Part shown: piece after piece, positions 28,831 to 36,779 of the stretch
Layout of the letters: the number at the start of each line of letters is the position of its first letter
Position numbering within the stretch: position 1 is the stretch's first letter
NCBI RefSeq assembly: GCF_000735605.1
Contig: NZ_JPKG01000017.1
Location: 62,001 to 126,000, forward strand
Reading direction: 5' to 3'
DNA: 64,000 nucleotides
From: Allobosea sp. LC85
Lineage (GTDB): Bacteria > Pseudomonadota > Alphaproteobacteria > Rhizobiales > Beijerinckiaceae
Program-made: the position numbers and the translations under genes
The notes under the pieces: model-generated
Database searches by the model: none
Seen by the model: only the letters and a program-made list of their open reading frames with translations
What the model was told of the DNA's origin: nothing

Positions 28831-29436
28831 ATGACGGAACGCGGCCGCCCCCGTGCCTTCGATCGATCCGACGCCCTGAAGAAGGCGATGATGGTCTTCT
28901 GGGCGAAGGGCTATCAGGCCACCTCCCTCAGCGATCTGACGGGAGCGATGGGCATTGGCTCGCCGAGCCTCTATGCCGCCTTCGGCAGCAAGGAGGAACT
29001 CTATTGCGAGGCCATCGATTTCTTTGAGGCCAGTGAAAGCGATGAGATCGCCGGCCCGTTGACATCGGCGCCGACCGCCCGCGAGGCGGTCTCTGCCTTC
29101 CTGGCTGCGAGCGCCGCGGTATTCACGCGGCCGGGGCGTCCGCCCGGCTGCATGATCGTGCTCTCCGCGGTGAATGCGGTTGGCGTCAGCGACGAGACGG
29201 CGACCAAGCTGCGTGATCTGCGCGCCGGAAGCGTCGCGGCCCTCGCCACGCGACTGCGCGCGGCGGTCGACGCCGGCGAGATCCCGCCCGGAATCGATGC
29301 CGAGGCCATCGCGAGCTATTACGTCACCGTTCAGCAGGGCATGTCGATCCAGGCGCGCGACGGTGCCTCCCGCCAGCAACTGGAAGCGGTTGTTCGCGGC
29401 GCGATGGCCGGCTGGGAGCAGTTGACGGCCGGCTAA
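28831..29436 (+). CDS. TetR/AcrR-family transcriptional regulator
   Basis: The N-terminal helix-turn-helix covers about 12-58 ([21 protein letters not shown]... [17 protein letters not shown]), followed by an all-helical ligand-binding domain. Three consecutive ATGs are possible; I take ATG 28831 because AGGA is six bases ahead of it, and 28825 would put the site too close. It is divergent from the SDR enzyme gene 97 bp away, which it probably represses until an inducer binds. A two-hairpin repeat begins one base after the stop. Confidence 0.87.
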   Translation: MTERGRPRAFDRSDALKKAMMVFWAKGYQATSLSDLTGAMGIGSPSLYAAFGSKEELYCEAIDFFEASESDEIAGPLTSAPTAREAVSAFLAASAAVFTRPGRPPGCMIVLSAVNAVGVSDETATKLRDLRAGSVAALATRLRAAVDAGEIPPGIDAEAIASYYVTVQQGMSIQARDGASRQQLEAVVRGAMAGWEQLTAG

Positions 29437-29437
29437 A

Positions 29438-29537
29438 GCATCGGCCCCGAAAAGTGGATTGCGATTTTCGGGGAAACCGATGCAACACAGAAGATTAGAT
29501 CATCGGACAGGATACGATATCCGGTCCGGTGATCTAA
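29438..29537. repeat. Two-hairpin intergenic repeat, copy 1
   Basis: Hairpin one has ends GCATCGG/CCGATGC at 29438-29483. Hairpin two has ends TTAGATCA/TGATCTAA at 29495-29537. The same two-hairpin design recurs at 35796-35896 and, inverted and diverged, at 31411-31525. It lies between the convergent tetR and Kef genes and may act as a terminator. Confidence 0.8.
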
Positions 29538-29538
29538 C

Positions 29539-31356
29539 TCACGGGCCGCCGACGTCGCCATAATCGTCCGGGGCGGAACCCAGAATCTTGCCGGGCGCCT
29601 TCGGCGCGGTCAGCGGGGTCGGGATCGGTGTATTGCCGTGAAGCAGATTGTTGCCCGCATAGATATCGCTCGCCACCTGCAGGTCCAGCCGTTCATCATC
29701 GCGACGGCGCACATCCTCGGCGATCTCCGCGACCTCGTCCTCCGACACCCCCATGCTGCGCAGTGCGGCTGCGCCAAAAAGCATGGCAGATTCAAAGGTC
29801 TCACGAATCTGATACTCGACATTGGTGCGGATCAGGTCCATCGCGTGGCCGCGATCATAAGCCCGCACGAACAGTTTCGCGTGCGGGAATTCGGCTTGCG
29901 CCATGGCGACGATCCTGTCGGCAGTCACGCGATTATCGACACAGACCAGGATCACCTGCGCCCTCTCGGCACCGGCGGCATGCAGGATCTCGCGCCGCGT
30001 GCCGTCGCCGTAATAGACCTTGAAGCCGAAATTCGACGCTGCGCGGATCAGTTCGACATCGACCTCGATGATCGAGACGCTACAGCCACGCGCGAGCAAG
30101 GTCTGGCTCGCAACCTGTCCAAAACGCCCAAAGCCGATCATCAGGGCGCTGCCATGCAGGCCGGAAGCAAGCTCGACGCCGTCCAAGGAGGTCTGCTCCG
30201 GCGGCAGGAAGCGATCGAGAGCCAGCACGAGCAGCGGCGTAAGCGCCATCGACAGGATGACCGTGGCGCTGGCCACCGCGTTGACCTCCGCATCGAAGAT
30301 GCCCGCTGCTGCCGCAGCAGCGTAGAGCACGAAGGCAAACTCACCGCCCTGCGAGAACAGCGCCACCCGGGTGATGGCGTCGCGGGACCTGGAGCCGAAC
30401 AGCTTCGCCACGATGAAGATTCCGCTGGCCTTGACCGCCATGAACGCCACGACGGCGAGTGCGACCAGACGCCATTCGCGCGCAATCAGGTCGAGTTCGA
30501 GCGACATGCCGACGGCAAGGAAGAACAGGCCGAGCAGGATCCCGCGGAACGGCTCGATATCGGCTTCGAGCTGGTGTCGGAAACTCGACTCCGACAACAA
30601 CACGCCGGCGAGAAAGGCGCCCATCGCCATGGAAAGACCACCCAGCTGCATGGCCAGCGCTGCCCCGAGCACGACCAGCAGGGCAGCCGCCGTCATGACT
30701 TCGCGGGCTTGCGCAGCCGCAAGCAGCCGGAACATCGGGTTGAGCAACCAGCGGCCCGCCGCCACGAGGCCAACGACCGAACCGACGGCAATCAGAAGCG
30801 GGAGCAAGTCGCCGGTATCACCCGGCTTTGCCGGCGCAAGGAGCGCCACGATGGCCAGCAGCGGCACGATCGCGAGGTCCTCGAGCAAAAGGATCGACAC
30901 GGCCTGCTGCCCATGCAGTGTCGAGGTCTCGCCGCGCTCGTTCAGCATCTGCATGACGACGGCGGTCGAGGACAGGACGAAGCCCATTCCGGCAACGAAG
31001 GCAGCGGGAGGGCTCAGGCCTGCGAGCAGGCCGACACCTGTCAGCAGTGCCCCGCACAAGCAGACCTGCGCAGCACCGAGCCCAAAGATCTCACCCTTCA
31101 GCTTCCAGAGCCGGGAGGGCTGCATCTCCAGGCCGATGATGAACAGGAACATGACGACACCGAACTCGGCGACGTGGAGCACAGCCTCCGGATTGGCGAA
31201 GAGACCCAGTCCCGACGGCCCGATGGCGACACCGGCGGTGAAGTAACCGAGCACGGAACCAAGACCGAGACGGCGAAAGATCGGCACCGCGACGACGCCC
31301 GCCCCCAGGAGCGCCACGACCTTGACGAGATCACCGGTAAGGCCTTCGACCGCCAT
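29539..31356 (-). CDS. Kef-type K+/H+ antiporter with NAD-binding domain
   Basis: Monovalent cation:proton antiporter-2 (KefB/C-like), 605 residues. About twelve hydrophobic helices occupy residues 1-380. A TrkA-N Rossmann domain follows (about 405-540), with the nucleotide-binding SALMIGFGRFGQ motif. Start ATG 31356 is set by an AGGAGGG site five bases upstream; the longer frame adds 14 residues without a site. There is no adjacent kefF or kefG ancillary subunit. The C-terminal region after about 545 is low-complexity. The stop sits two bases from the repeat copy 1. Confidence 0.9.
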   Translation of the reverse strand: MAVEGLTGDLVKVVALLGAGVVAVPIFRRLGLGSVLGYFTAGVAIGPSGLGLFANPEAVLHVAEFGVVMFLFIIGLEMQPSRLWKLKGEIFGLGAAQVCLCGALLTGVGLLAGLSPPAAFVAGMGFVLSSTAVVMQMLNERGETSTLHGQQAVSILLLEDLAIVPLLAIVALLAPAKPGDTGDLLPLLIAVGSVVGLVAAGRWLLNPMFRLLAAAQAREVMTAAALLVVLGAALAMQLGGLSMAMGAFLAGVLLSESSFRHQLEADIEPFRGILLGLFFLAVGMSLELDLIAREWRLVALAVVAFMAVKASGIFIVAKLFGSRSRDAITRVALFSQGGEFAFVLYAAAAAAGIFDAEVNAVASATVILSMALTPLLVLALDRFLPPEQTSLDGVELASGLHGSALMIGFGRFGQVASQTLLARGCSVSIIEVDVELIRAASNFGFKVYYGDGTRREILHAAGAERAQVILVCVDNRVTADRIVAMAQAEFPHAKLFVRAYDRGHAMDLIRTNVEYQIRETFESAMLFGAAALRSMGVSEDEVAEIAEDVRRRDDERLDLQVASDIYAGNNLLHGNTPIPTPLTAPKAPGKILGSAPDDYGDVGGP

Positions 31357-31410
31357 GCGCCCTCCTGCTCCCGCCGGGAGCGGGCCCGGCTGCGGCACTC
31401 GCAGGTGCCT

Positions 31411-31525
31411 AGATCACACTGTGTTTGGACGAAATCGTCCAAACACAGAAAACGTGATCGACTCTAATAGTTTAGAGCATGCTTAGTTCGAAAAACCGTT
31501 GCCACTTTTTCGCAGCATGGTCTAA
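31411..31525. repeat. Two-hairpin intergenic repeat, inverted copy
   Basis: A first hairpin has 14-base perfect arms (31419-31432 with 31435-31448) flanked by GATCAC/GTGATC. A second element (31473-31525) has ends TAGAGCATGC and GCATGGTCTA around a central TTTTTCG. Read on the other strand the order matches copies 1 and 2, so this is a diverged, inverted member of the family. It lies between the Kef gene start and the aldo/keto reductase stop, both minus. Confidence 0.65.
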
Positions 31526-31574
31526 TGGCGCAGCCCATTCGGAAAGAGCAAGCTCCGCGCCAATGAGGCTGGCC

Positions 31575-32585
31575 TCAGGCCGTACGCGTGATCCTGCCCT
31601 CCAGCGGATAGGCCGGATCGCTGTAGCCCGGCGTCGAGGGGTGGCCGGCGGGTACGAGTTGATCGACAACCGCCTCGTCCTCGGCATCGAAGCCGGCATC
31701 GAGCGCCGCGAGATAAGCCTGCCATTGTTCAAGGGTGCGCGGACCGGCGATCGCCGCCGTCACCAGCGCGTTGTTCAGCACCCAGCGCACCGCGAACTGA
31801 ACGGGGGTGAGCCCCTTCCCGGCCGCATGGTCGCGGATCGCGCGGGCGATGATCAGCGATTCCTCGCGCCATTCGGTCTGCATGATCCGCTTGTCGGCGC
31901 GGCCGGCCCGCGTGCCCTCCGGAGGTGCCTGACCCGGTTCGTATTTCGCGGTCAGCACACCGCGGGCAAGAGGCGAATAGGACGCGACACCCAGGCCATA
32001 GAAGTCGCAGGCCGGCAAATGCTCGACCTCGGGCATGCGATTCATCGCGTTGTAGTAGGGCTGGCTGACCACGGGCCGATCGATGCCGAATTCATCGCAG
32101 AGCCGGCAGATTTCGGCGACCCGCCAGGAGCGGTAGTTCGAAACGCCGAAATGCCGGATCTTGCCCTGCCGCACGAGATCACCGAGGGCACGCACCGTTT
32201 CGCCGAGCGGCACGGTGTGATCTTCCTTGTGGAGATAGTAGATATCGATGAAATCCGTCCCGAGCCGCCGAAGACTGTCCTCGCAGGCCTGCATCACCCA
32301 TTTCCGGGAGAGGCCACTCTGATAGGGCCCAGGCCCCATGACGCTCGCGACTTTGGTGGCCAGCACCCATTCATGCCGGTTCGCGGCGATGGCTCGCCCG
32401 GTCACCTCTTCGGAGCGGCCTTCGTTATAGACGTCGGCCGTGTCGATGAAATTGATCCCGGCCGCGCGCGCGTGATCGACGATGACCCGCGCATCGCCTT
32501 CCTCCGTCGCGCCTCCGAACATCATCGTTCCCAGGCATAGCGGCGATACCTTCAGGCCGGAACGGCCGAGCCGACGATAATCCAT
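31575..32585 (-). CDS. Aldo/keto reductase
   Basis: NADPH-dependent carbonyl reductase of 336 residues in the TIM-barrel AKR superfamily. The catalytic tetrad is visible: D and Y in FIDTADVYNEG (about 50-60), K in VLATKVA, and H in YYLHKED. ATG 32585 is used because AKR proteins begin MDYRRLGRSGLKVS. The upstream 23-residue extension has no family match. The substrate cannot be predicted. It is divergent from the fliK-like gene with a 148-bp gap. Confidence 0.92.
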   Translation of the reverse strand: MDYRRLGRSGLKVSPLCLGTMMFGGATEEGDARVIVDHARAAGINFIDTADVYNEGRSEEVTGRAIAANRHEWVLATKVASVMGPGPYQSGLSRKWVMQACEDSLRRLGTDFIDIYYLHKEDHTVPLGETVRALGDLVRQGKIRHFGVSNYRSWRVAEICRLCDEFGIDRPVVSQPYYNAMNRMPEVEHLPACDFYGLGVASYSPLARGVLTAKYEPGQAPPEGTRAGRADKRIMQTEWREESLIIARAIRDHAAGKGLTPVQFAVRWVLNNALVTAAIAGPRTLEQWQAYLAALDAGFDAEDEAVVDQLVPAGHPSTPGYSDPAYPLEGRITRTA

Positions 32586-32733
32586 CTGCGTTGTCCTTGA
32601 TGCATGGGCGCGCAAACCTGCGCCATTGCCAGCGCCCACACCAGAGCGCGGCATGCAGAGATGCCCTGCAAGGGCAAGAGATTCCTTAAGATTTCATGGG
32701 AAACTGCGCCAGTCAGTCAATGGTCGCTCCCCA

Positions 32734-34287
32734 ATGAATCTCGCCGCTCTCGTCCAGAGCCAGACCCTCGCCACCTTGCTTGCAGCCTTGGCCCCGGATG
32801 CCGGCCTCGAGCCCGGCAAGACGGTCGAAGCGCGCCTGCTCTCCCTGGGCAAGGACGGTACCGCGACTGCACTGATCGATGGCGTGAAGATCGACCTCGT
32901 TCTCGCCGGCCCGGAAGCCCGACAGGCCGCGCTGCAGCCCGGCACAACGCTCACACTCAAGATTGAGGCTCCGGAAGACGGTGGAACGGGGTTGCGGGCA
33001 ACGCTGCTTGCGGCTCGCCCCCCTGGCGAAGCTCTCACTCCTCCCGCGCAGCTGGTGCCCGTCGACGGTCCGCGACGCGATCCAGCGCTCACATCACTTG
33101 CGCTGGAGACCGGTCGCGCCAAGCCGTCGGCTCCGGAGGCCGCCGGCCCTGGCGTGCTCCTTTCGTCGCCGCGCCTTCCCGGCCTCAGTTCTTCAGCACC
33201 TTCGCCAGTCCCCGCTACCGCTGCGGCGTCCCCTGCATCGGGCCAATTGCTGCAATCCGAGGCGGCCCCCTCGCCACGCGCACTTGCGGGCCCGCTAATG
33301 GGCGAGGCCCTCACTCGCCAGGACAGTCTGGCGCCGCTCTTCGCCAATCTGCAGGCGCTTGCCAACGGTACGGTCTCCCTCGTCCTGCCCAAGCCCTTGA
33401 TGGGCCTCATCGACCAGATCCTGGCCCAGGCCATGCCGGTCGAGCGCAGACCCGTAACCGGCCAGGGCTTGAAGCAGGCCGTCGCGCGCTCCGGGCTTTT
33501 CCTGGATGCGCAGGAGGCAAGGCTGCCTTCGCGCGCAAACGACCGCCGGGAAGCAGGCGCACCCGGCCTCTCTCCTCACGGCGACCTGAAGGCCGGGCTA
33601 CGCGCGCTCAGCGACATGCTGCGCCCGCTTATCGCCCCGGACACCGCCGCTCCGATGCTCAACCCCTCGGGAGCAGAACCGAGGACAGCAGAGCAGGCAG
33701 CGAACGAGCCGGAAGCGCATATCCGCCCGTCCCCGCCACGACGCGACGGCGCGCTCACCCCTCAAACGATTGCCGAACCCAGCCTCTCGGCCGGAGAGAA
33801 ACCGCTCGTCATCGCACGAACCCTGCTCGACCAGACCGAAGCCGCGCTCGACCGCGTCAAGCTCGCCCAGTTCGCATCGCTGCCGCCAGAGCCTAGCCGT
33901 CCGGAGGCAGCACAAGGCCAACGCTGGGTAACGGAAATCCCCCTCGCATTCCATGCGGGCACCGCGATCCTGCCGCTGCATATCGAGAGGGACCCGCCAC
34001 GCCGTGGCCCGTCCGGCGTCGAAGCGCCGCTCTGGCGCGTGCGCTTTGCGCTCGACGCCGAGCCGATGGGTCCGCTGCAAGGTGTCGTAACGCTTCAGGG
34101 ACGCGCGGTCAGCGTCTCGCTCTGGGCCGAGCGCGAGGGAACGAGCCAGTTCCTGCGCGGCGCCGCGCCTGACCTCCAGGCTGCGCTGGCCAATGCACAG
34201 TTTCAGGACGGCACTGTCGACATCCATACCGGCCAGCCGCAAGTCAGGCGAGCGACCGCCGGCCAATTCCTGGACCGCCTGTCATGA
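32734..34287 (+). CDS. FliK-like flagellar hook-length control protein
   Basis: A 517-residue Ala/Pro-rich protein with the layout of FliK: a low-complexity N-terminal half (about 85-400, rich in P, A, S, R) and a compact C-terminal domain (about 410-517). The latter contains the Flg_hook segments WRVRFALDAEPMGPLQGVVTLQGRAVSVSLW. FliK measures the hook and tells FlhB to change export specificity. It overlaps the next gene by 4 bp, and that gene encodes a free FlhB C-terminal domain, which supports the call. No flagellar structural gene is nearby, so an alternative secretion role cannot be excluded. Confidence 0.78.
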   Translation: MNLAALVQSQTLATLLAALAPDAGLEPGKTVEARLLSLGKDGTATALIDGVKIDLVLAGPEARQAALQPGTTLTLKIEAPEDGGTGLRATLLAARPPGEALTPPAQLVPVDGPRRDPALTSLALETGRAKPSAPEAAGPGVLLSSPRLPGLSSSAPSPVPATAAASPASGQLLQSEAAPSPRALAGPLMGEALTRQDSLAPLFANLQALANGTVSLVLPKPLMGLIDQILAQAMPVERRPVTGQGLKQAVARSGLFLDAQEARLPSRANDRREAGAPGLSPHGDLKAGLRALSDMLRPLIAPDTAAPMLNPSGAEPRTAEQAANEPEAHIRPSPPRRDGALTPQTIAEPSLSAGEKPLVIARTLLDQTEAALDRVKLAQFASLPPEPSRPEAAQGQRWVTEIPLAFHAGTAILPLHIERDPPRRGPSGVEAPLWRVRFALDAEPMGPLQGVVTLQGRAVSVSLWAEREGTSQFLRGAAPDLQAALANAQFQDGTVDIHTGQPQVRRATAGQFLDRLS

Positions 34288-34577
34288 CCTCCCCTTCTCC
34301 CGACCCGCTCGCGGTCGCACTCGAGTATGACGGCCATGGCGCGCCGCGCGTCACCGCAAAGGGCCGCGGAGAGCTTGCTCAACGCATCATCGAGACCGCC
34401 CGCGAGCATGATGTCGACATCGAGCAGAACGCCGTGCTCGCGCAAGCTCTCTCCACGGTCGAGCTCGACGATCAGATCCCAGAGGAGCTCTACCGGGCCG
34501 CGGCGCAGGTCATCGCCTTTGTGCTATCATTGCGTGGTGAAATGCGCCTCGGCAGGCAGGGCGGCGGCCAGTCTTGA
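34284..34577 (+). CDS. Free FlhB C-terminal domain protein (FlhX-like)
   Basis: A 97-residue protein matching the cytoplasmic FlhB/YscU C-terminal domain: AVALEYDGHGAPRVTAKGRGELAQRI, then ARREHDV-like ETAREHDVDIEQN and the PEELYRAAAQVIAFVL helix. The autocleaving NPTH motif and all FlhB membrane helices are missing. Such free domains (FlhX/FhB-CC) are known to substitute for or modulate the FlhB switch in some bacteria. The ATGA overlap with the fliK-like gene indicates coupled translation and a joint role in export-substrate switching. Confidence 0.82.
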   Translation: MTSPSPDPLAVALEYDGHGAPRVTAKGRGELAQRIIETAREHDVDIEQNAVLAQALSTVELDDQIPEELYRAAAQVIAFVLSLRGEMRLGRQGGGQS

Positions 34578-34623
34578 TCCAGCACTGCTCAGAGCCGGCT
34601 TGCCGCCTCCGCACGAGGGTCAG

Positions 34624-35766
34624 ATGAGCGCCGAGATCGTCATCAGGCGCACGCGGCTTGGCGACTATGTCGGCTATGGTGCAGCCTTCGCCGAACTCGC
34701 AGAACGAGCGGTCGAGCCTAATCCCGCCATGTCGCCAGCCACGGTCGCAGCTGCGCGGGTTCTGGTTCCGGACGAGCGCATCGTCATCCTGACGGCCTGG
34801 CGCAGTGAAGCACTCGGCTCCGAGAGCCTCGTCGGAGTCTGGCCGCTGCAGCGGCAGCGCGACTGGCGCAGCGGCTTTGCCCCAATCCTCGCCGCTCCGC
34901 TGGTGCCGCTCTACGAGGTTTCGTCGGCCCCCGTGCTGGACCGCGATAATGCCGACGATATCGCGCTCGCCCTGCTGCGCCACCTCGCCGCATCGCGGGA
35001 CCTTCCAAAAACCCTGGCGCTGCCGCTTCTGCCCATGGAGGGCCCAGGCTTTCGCGCGCTCCAGGAGGCTTGCCGCGTCACCGGTAGCGGGCTGGCGACG
35101 TTCGAAACCTGGCAGCGCCCCGTGATGGTCGCCCGGCCCGGCGACGATGCCGAGCGCTATCTCCGGCGCGCACTCGGCTCAGGCTACAAGAAGCGCATGC
35201 AACAGTTCCGGGCGGTCGGACGCAACGGCGTGGTGTCCTTCCAGCGCAAGCGTCGCCTGGCGGCCAGGGAAGCATTCGAGACATTCCTCGCGCTCGAAGC
35301 GGCCGGCTGGAAGGGGGAGGTCGCGACCGCAATCGCCTGCCTGCCGGACGACACGGCCTATTTCCACCGGCTTGTCGAGCTGTTCGCCGAACAGGATGCG
35401 CTGCAGCTCGACACGTTGCTGCTCGATGGCAAGCCGATGGCGATGGGATTGCTCGTCGAAAGCGGGAGCGCCCGCCAGTTTCTGAAGATCGCCTATGACG
35501 AAACCCAAGCCCGCCACTCGCCCGGGCGAGCGCTGACCCTTGCGATGCTCCAAGCCGATTTCACGGAAACGCCACCGGCCTTCTTCGACAGCGGCGCTGG
35601 CGACGGCGTCGATCCCGGAACCTATGTCTGGGGCGAGCGCAGAACCATGGCCAATGCGATCATCGCGATCGGCCGCGCCACACCGGGGCCGGCACAGGTC
35701 GCCGCCCTCGCCCGTATGTGGTTGCGGCGCCTGCGGAATCGGCATCAATCGGCAAAGCAGCGATGA
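34624..35766 (+). CDS. CelD/BcsL-like GNAT acetyltransferase
   Basis: A 380-residue protein with the CelD-like (Acetyltransf_6) fold. The N-terminal half has the strand set SLVGVWPLQRQRDW and the C-terminal half the GNAT core, with GYKKRMQQFRAVGR, FLALEAAGWKGE and LLLDGKPMAMGLLVESG. Relatives modify polysaccharides such as cellulose or exopolysaccharide precursors. The start ATG 34624 is 46 bases after the flhX-like stop. It is in the same direction as fliK-flhX and manC, so a link to cell-surface polysaccharide or flagellar glycan modification is possible but unproven. Confidence 0.75.
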   Translation: MSAEIVIRRTRLGDYVGYGAAFAELAERAVEPNPAMSPATVAAARVLVPDERIVILTAWRSEALGSESLVGVWPLQRQRDWRSGFAPILAAPLVPLYEVSSAPVLDRDNADDIALALLRHLAASRDLPKTLALPLLPMEGPGFRALQEACRVTGSGLATFETWQRPVMVARPGDDAERYLRRALGSGYKKRMQQFRAVGRNGVVSFQRKRRLAAREAFETFLALEAAGWKGEVATAIACLPDDTAYFHRLVELFAEQDALQLDTLLLDGKPMAMGLLVESGSARQFLKIAYDETQARHSPGRALTLAMLQADFTETPPAFFDSGAGDGVDPGTYVWGERRTMANAIIAIGRATPGPAQVAALARMWLRRLRNRHQSAKQR

Positions 35767-35795
35767 AGATCGCGCGGCGCGGCCAGCACCCTAGT

Positions 35796-35896
35796 GCATC
35801 GGCCCGAAAAGTGGATTGCGGTTTTCGGGGAAGCCGATGCAAACACAAAAGCTTAGATCACCGGACCGGATACAATATCCGGTCCGATGATCTAAG
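35796..35896. repeat. Two-hairpin intergenic repeat, copy 2
   Basis: Hairpin one ends with GCATCGG/CCGATGC (35796-35840). Hairpin two ends with CTTAGATCA/TGATCTAAG (35852-35896). Most bases match copy 1 at 29438-29537. It lies downstream of the CelD-like gene. Confidence 0.85.
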
Positions 35897-36044
35897 CGAG
35901 CGCATCAACTGAAAACAGCTCCCGCAACGCTGCCATGTCGAAGCGTTTGAACGCCTGAATGCAGGGCTGGATGACAGCCTTGGCCGCCGCGTGAACCGCG
36001 CGCGCTTCCTTTGAGCCGACATCCGGCTCGGAAGGTGGCGGCAC
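35892..36044 (-). CDS. Possible small open frame, 50 residues, unknown
   Basis: The minus-strand frame begins with GTG and reads KEARAVHAAAKAVIQPCIQA in the middle, ending FSVDALA. The stop overlaps the end of repeat copy 2. It could be a remnant or a small protein; the length and composition are weak evidence. The remainder of the gap from 36045 to 36130 shows nothing else. Confidence 0.2.
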   Translation of the reverse strand: MPPPSEPDVGSKEARAVHAAAKAVIQPCIQAFKRFDMAALRELFSVDALA

Positions 36045-36130
36045 GCGACAAGATTGACCGAACTCTCCATTGACCGAGCCCTACGCCTGCCCGATACCGG
36101 CCACGATCATCCCTGCAACGGTGCGACGGC

Positions 36131-36676
36131 ATGACCAGCGATATCAAGATCGGAATCGTCACAGTATCCGACAGGGCCTCGGCCGGCATCTATGCCGATG
36201 AGGGCGGCCCCGCCATTCGCGACTACCTGAAGAACACGCTCGCCTCGCCCTGGACGGCCGTTGCGCGGGTCATCCCGGACGATCGCAAGGCGATTTCCGA
36301 CACCTTGATCGAACTTTCCGACCACGAGGGCTGCTGCCTCATCGTCACGACCGGGGGCACCGGTCCCGCACCCCGCGACGTCACGCCCGAGGCCACAGAA
36401 GACGTTGTGGAGAAACCGATGCCCGGCTTCGGCGAACTGATGCGCCAGGTCAGCCTCACCAAGGTTCCGACCGCAATACTCTCGCGCCAGACTGCCGGCA
36501 TCCGCGGGCGCTCGCTTATCGTCAATCTGCCGGGACGCCCCCGCGCGATCGCCGAATGCCTCGACGCCGTGATGCCTGCCATACCCTACTGCATCGACCT
36601 GATCGAAGGCCCCTATCTGGAAACCGACCCGGCCGTTATCGTCGCTTTCCGTCCAGGTCAGAAGACCAAGGCCTGA
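36131..36676 (+). CDS. mog: Molybdopterin adenylyltransferase
   Basis: Adenylates molybdopterin before molybdenum insertion, the last step before Moco maturation. The 181-residue MogA protein has the strand IGIVTVSDRAS near 7-17, the ATP-binding TTGGTGPAPRDVTPEAT motif (about 74-90) and the RGRSLIVNLPGRP segment. The N-terminal fold and length are normal for the family (195 in E. coli). It is followed on the same strand by manC after about 100 bp; no other moa genes are in the window. Confidence 0.93.
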   Translation: MTSDIKIGIVTVSDRASAGIYADEGGPAIRDYLKNTLASPWTAVARVIPDDRKAISDTLIELSDHEGCCLIVTTGGTGPAPRDVTPEATEDVVEKPMPGFGELMRQVSLTKVPTAILSRQTAGIRGRSLIVNLPGRPRAIAECLDAVMPAIPYCIDLIEGPYLETDPAVIVAFRPGQKTKA

Positions 36677-36779
36677 ACGTTTCACGACCCCGGGGTTAAC
36701 CAATGCCCGGGTTTAACCAATGGCAGTGACGTTGCTGTAAGGGAGCAGGGTCACGACCTGCCGGAAAAGAGCGCGCCCG

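Noticed and set aside
29638..31467. A 609-residue plus-strand open frame antisense to the Kef gene
   Set aside because: It is a low-complexity Arg/His/Glu-rich shadow with no domain.
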